NCBI GenBank assembly: GCA_017437705.1
Contig: JAFRYJ010000076.1
Span: forward strand, 1 to 8,092
Length of the DNA stretch: 8,092 nt
Direction of reading: 5' to 3'
Origin: Lachnospiraceae bacterium
GTDB taxonomy: Bacteria > Bacillota_A > Clostridia > Lachnospirales > Lachnospiraceae
Every line of letters begins with the position of its first letter. Within the stretch, counting starts at the first letter, position 1. Shown piece by piece: positions 5,668-8,092 of the stretch. The notes beneath the pieces were generated by a model that saw only the letters and a list, made by a program, of their open reading frames with translations, searched no databases and was not told the DNA's origin. The position numbers and the translations under genes were made by a program.

Positions 5668-6611
5668 CATTCCTCCGGGCCGCTCCAGTCGAAGTCCTTA
5701 TAAGCCTTGAGGTATTTCTTTTTGATCTTTGCGACATAGGGGCTGAAGGGACCGTCGTCGCCGTGGAGCATGGTGCATCTCGCCTCCAGCACCTGCCCCA
5801 GAAGCAGGTAAGCTTCCTGTGCCGTAAAGCCGTAGTCATCGCACATCCAGCGGATCAGCTCCCTTACGGCGCCGCAGAAGGAATCCTTCATTTTGATCTC
5901 GTTGGCGATGGTCATTATGTATTCATCATTCTCCAGACGGAGCCATTCCTTCGCATCATAGCCCTTTTTAAGGCTGAGCTTCAGGATCACCTCCGCTGCG
6001 CACTCGATGGCGCCGCCGTGGTTTATCTCGCCGTCCCCCATGATGGCGTGGCAGTCGCCCACGTGTAAAAGAGCGCCCTCCACCTCCACAGGCAGATAGA
6101 TGGTCGTTCCGGGGCAGATCTCCTGCACGTCGATGTTGCCGCCGTTATGATACGCATATTTATTCGTCTGGGGCTCCCCGGCGGGAGCTGTGGCTATGGT
6201 GCCTATCATGGGCTGCAGCGGGATCGTCAGCTCGGGGCTCCAGAGAACGCCCTCCTCCGTGATCTCCACCGTATGCGTTACCGTTCCCCAGTCTTTTCCC
6301 TCGGGAAGGATCTGTCCCACAAGGGGCGTCCTCCACCCGGCAAAACCCGTGTATCCCAGCTTCGCGGGAATAACGTCCAGGATCTCCACCACCAGGGTGT
6401 CGCCCGGTTCCGCGCCTTCCATTGCCACAACTGTGCAGACGTTGGGACCTTTGCTTTTAGACGGTCCCCACCTGTCTTCGATCGAATTCAGCCAGGGCCC
6501 GCTCTGGAGCTCTGTCTCTATCCTTACGGTCTCCCCGGACTTGACCGTCGCTGCGGCAGGGTGCGCCTTATCAAGGGTGTTGTATACTCTGTCCTTCTTT
6601 ATAAGCCTCAT
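5667..6611 (-). CDS. acetamidase/formamidase family amidohydrolase
   Basis: This 314-residue protein belongs to the FmdA/AmdA family, which hydrolyses short-chain amides such as formamide or acetamide to ammonia and the acid. Visible family segments are NVCTVVAMEGAEPGDTLVVEI (57-77), with the GA-E-P-GD turn, PMIGTIATAPAGE (134-146), NGGNIDV (156-162), and LHVGDCHAIMGDGEINHG (182-199), which corresponds to the conserved GD-x-H-A-x(2)-G-x-GE metal/active-site stretch, followed by AIECAAEV. The length is normal for the short bacterial form. The start ATG at 6611 has GGAGG at 6620-6624 with 8-nt spacing. No signal peptide; cytoplasmic. It sits 45 nt behind the SufB/D-like gene with no hairpin between, so it may be read with that pair although no functional link is evident. 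The actual amide substrate is unknown, and members of this family include uncharacterised paralogues. Confidence 0.92.
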   Translation of the reverse strand: MRLIKKDRVYNTLDKAHPAAATVKSGETVRIETELQSGPWLNSIEDRWGPSKSKGPNVCTVVAMEGAEPGDTLVVEILDVIPAKLGYTGFAGWRTPLVGQILPEGKDWGTVTHTVEITEEGVLWSPELTIPLQPMIGTIATAPAGEPQTNKYAYHNGGNIDVQEICPGTTIYLPVEVEGALLHVGDCHAIMGDGEINHGGAIECAAEVILKLSLKKGYDAKEWLRLENDEYIMTIANEIKMKDSFCGAVRELIRWMCDDYGFTAQEAYLLLGQVLEARCTMLHGDDGPFSPYVAKIKKKYLKAYKDFDWSGPEE

Positions 6612-6656
6612 AACCGATACCTCCCCGGTCTGCCTGCATAAGTATTTACTGCATCA

Positions 6657-7583
6657 TTATTTAAGGAATCCGTTGATGATCTGCTCCTCAGCCTCGGCCT
6701 CAGTGAGGCCCAGGGTCATAAGCTTTATTATCTGGTCTCCGGCGATCTTTCCGATGGCCGCCTCGTGTACCAGTGAAGCATCAACATTGTTGGCCTCCAG
6801 CCCGGGCACCGCAAGGATGCGGCTCTGATCCATGATGATGGAATCGCACTCCGTATGTCCCTTGCAGGCCGCGTTGCCCACAAGCTTGGCGTCGAATTTC
6901 TGGAAGGACTCGTCCCTCGATACGCCTCTGGATACCACGTCTGCGCTGGAACCCTCGCCGTTCATGTTTACGGTATACCTGCTGACGGCAGTCTGCTTTC
7001 CGTGGGTCATCAGCCTTTCCCTTACCACAAGCTTGGCGCCTGCAGCCAGGTCCGCGGTGGTGTATCTCTCGGTGGAATCCACGCCCTTGATCTGCACCAT
7101 CTCCATCTCCATGGTGCTGTCCTCTTCCATGTATACCTCGGTGCCGGGATTCAGGATACGCTTGCCCAGACCGTCGCCCGAGCCGTAATGCTTCTCAACG
7201 TATTTGACCTTTGCTCCCTTGCCCACATAGAAGCGGTGGATGCCGTCGTGCTCCGAATCCTGCTTGCCGCAGTTGTCGATGCCGCATCCTGCGACGATGA
7301 CCACATCAGAGCCCTCGCCGATATTGAAATCGTTGTAGACCAGCTCGGTGATGCCGCTCTCGGTGATTACAACAGGTATGTGCACGCTCTCATTCTTTGT
7401 GCCGGGCTTGATGTTTACGGTAAGGCCCTTGCCGTCCTCCCTGGGGATTATCTCTATGTTCTCCGAGGATGCGCGGCCGATGGACTTTGAATTTGAACGT
7501 ATATTGTATGCGCCCTCGGGCACCTTGTGAAGATCTGCTATTTCCAGAAGCAGCCTCTTCTGGATCTCATCAAGCTTAACCAT
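6657..7583 (-). CDS. SufB/SufD-family Fe-S cluster assembly scaffold (short, SMS type)
   Basis: This 308-residue protein carries the SufB/SufD core beta-helix family signature. The most diagnostic segment is the C-terminal stretch ILAVPGLEANNVDASLVHEAAIGKI (256-280) plus GDQIIKLMTLGLTEAEAEEQIINGF (282-306), parallel to the end of E. coli SufB. Further segments are HDGIHRFYVGKGAKVKYVEKHYG (112-134) and GKRILNPGTEVYMEED (140-155). It is much shorter than SufB (nearly 500 residues) and lacks its N-terminal extension, which fits the single scaffold of the two-protein minimal SUF-like system (SmsB). Cys100, Cys105, His112 and His116 form a possible ligand cluster. The ATG at 7583 overlaps the SufC-like stop in ATGGTTAA (8 nt), and AAGGGGG at 7593-7599 lies 9 nt upstream; the longer form from 7616 has no better site and lies within the ATPase gene. 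It should form a complex with that ATPase in the cytoplasm. Confidence 0.9.
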   Translation of the reverse strand: MVKLDEIQKRLLLEIADLHKVPEGAYNIRSNSKSIGRASSENIEIIPREDGKGLTVNIKPGTKNESVHIPVVITESGITELVYNDFNIGEGSDVVIVAGCGIDNCGKQDSEHDGIHRFYVGKGAKVKYVEKHYGSGDGLGKRILNPGTEVYMEEDSTMEMEMVQIKGVDSTERYTTADLAAGAKLVVRERLMTHGKQTAVSRYTVNMNGEGSSADVVSRGVSRDESFQKFDAKLVGNAACKGHTECDSIIMDQSRILAVPGLEANNVDASLVHEAAIGKIAGDQIIKLMTLGLTEAEAEEQIINGFLK

Positions 7584-8092
7584 TGACTGCCACCCCCTTC
7601 GGTATATCGCCTGCACGGCATTCTACAGACACATCATGGCTGCTTATAAGTCCGGGCAGCACCTCGTCCTTTGTTCCCCTGGCGGTGATGCTTCCGTCCT
7701 TCAGAACGATGATCTCGTCCGCTATCTCCAGTATCCTCTCCTGATGGGAGATTATAAGAATCGAGCTGTTCTCGATGTTCTTCCTCATGCTTTCAAAGAC
7801 CTCGATGAGGTTCTTGAAACTCCAGAGATCGATGCCCGCCTCGGGCTCGTCAAATACCGAAAGTGCAGTGCCTCTTGCCAGCACCGTGGCGATCTCTATC
7901 CTCTTAAGCTCTCCGCCTGAAAGGCTGGAATTCACTTCTCTGTCTATGTAATCCCTGGCACAGAGGCCCACCGCCGACAGATAATGGCAGGCGTCGGCCA
8001 CTGCCAGTCTCTTTCCCTTCGCGATCCTTATAAGATCCAGCACCTGGATGCCCTTGAAGCGCACGGGCTGCTGGAAGGCAAAGCCTATGCCC
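7576..8092 (-). CDS. SufC-like ABC ATPase of Fe-S cluster assembly, N-terminus cut by window edge
   Basis: The frame is open to the right edge and 171 complete codons are visible. The first residues, GIGFAFQQPVRFKGI, are the Q-loop region of SufC-type ATPases. The Walker A site should lie just outside the window. The ABC signature LSGGELKR follows, then Walker B with catalytic glutamate (ALSVFDEPEAG), the D-loop GIDLWSF, and the switch histidine in LIISHQERILE. SufC powers conformational change of the SufB/D scaffold during Fe-S cluster assembly; it is cytoplasmic and, unlike transporter ATPases, needs no membrane partner. The 8-nt overlap with the SufB/D-like gene identifies its partner. FAFQQPVRFKG and the LSGGELKR-IE block look closer to the minimal SUF-like (SmsC) branch than to proteobacterial SufC, but this is by eye. 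An apparent start at 8064 is an internal GTG coding for Val and is not the true start. Confidence 0.9.
   Translation of the reverse strand, partial: GIGFAFQQPVRFKGIQVLDLIRIAKGKRLAVADACHYLSAVGLCARDYIDREVNSSLSGGELKRIEIATVLARGTALSVFDEPEAGIDLWSFKNLIEVFESMRKNIENSSILIISHQERILEIADEIIVLKDGSITARGTKDEVLPGLISSHDVSVECRAGDIPKGVAVNG
7593..7599 (-). promoter_or_regulatory. ribosome-binding site for the scaffold gene, inside the ATPase gene
   Basis: AAGGGGG on the minus strand, 9 nt before the ATG at 7583, lies in the last codons of the SufC-like gene. Together with the 8-nt overlap it implies coupled synthesis of the two subunits. Confidence 0.55.

Noticed and set aside
6612..6656. Terminator or promoter between the scaffold and acetamidase genes
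   Set aside because: No stem-loop or convincing -35/-10 pair is visible; only a repeated ATGCAG, too short to mean anything.
7584..7616. 11-residue longer form of the SufB/D-like protein from 7616
   Set aside because: The ATG at 7583 has a purine-rich RBS and the expected overlap with the ATPase stop.

Overview
All nine recognisable genes lie on the minus strand, so in transcription order the window runs from the right edge (8092) to the left edge (1). The gene families suggest an anaerobic or facultative member of the Bacillota, probably class Clostridia. The grounds are strong purine-rich Shine-Dalgarno sequences (AGGAGG/GGAGG), a two-gene minimal SUF-type ABC/scaffold pair of the kind common in clostridia and archaea, flavodoxin/nitroreductase chemistry, and frequent G/C third positions alongside AGG and ATA codons. 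This placement is inference from gene content; no rRNA, tRNA or other phylogenetic marker is present.

Layout in transcription order: (1) a SufC-like ABC ATPase, 5' end cut by the right edge, overlapping by 8 nt (2) a SufB/SufD-family scaffold protein; 45 nt later (3) an acetamidase/formamidase-family amidohydrolase; 97 nt after its stop (4) a WrbA/flavodoxin-like domain fused to a nitroreductase domain. Then come 83 nt holding a perfect 12-bp inverted repeat that has a competing pairing partner. After this a tightly packed trio follows: (5) an S66 serine carboxypeptidase of the LdcA/MccF family, (6) a PF13350-type tyrosine phosphatase starting at TTG directly after the S66 stop, and (7) a YbaK/EbsC-type aminoacyl-tRNA deacylase overlapping the phosphatase by 11 nt. 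Then (8) an MFS permease with an unusual Ala-rich C-terminal tail, and (9) an alpha/beta hydrolase running off the left edge.

The first two genes form one functional unit, Fe-S cluster assembly. Genes 5-7 are probably translationally coupled. S66 peptidases of the MccF type and YbaK-type deacylases both act on aminoacyl-nucleotide-type bonds, and an MFS exporter lies next door, so a resistance or housekeeping cassette against aminoacyl-nucleotide-like compounds is a testable hypothesis, not a demonstrated one. No canonical intrinsic terminator with a U-tract was found between any of the genes, so long polycistronic transcripts are possible. The least ordinary features are the WrbA-nitroreductase fusion, the competing hairpins ahead of the S66 gene, and a 16-codon ORF behind a near-duplicate ribosome-binding/start region exactly 100 bp upstream of the fusion gene. 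No intergenic stretch exceeds 300 bases. No mobile element, CRISPR array or structural RNA gene was seen.
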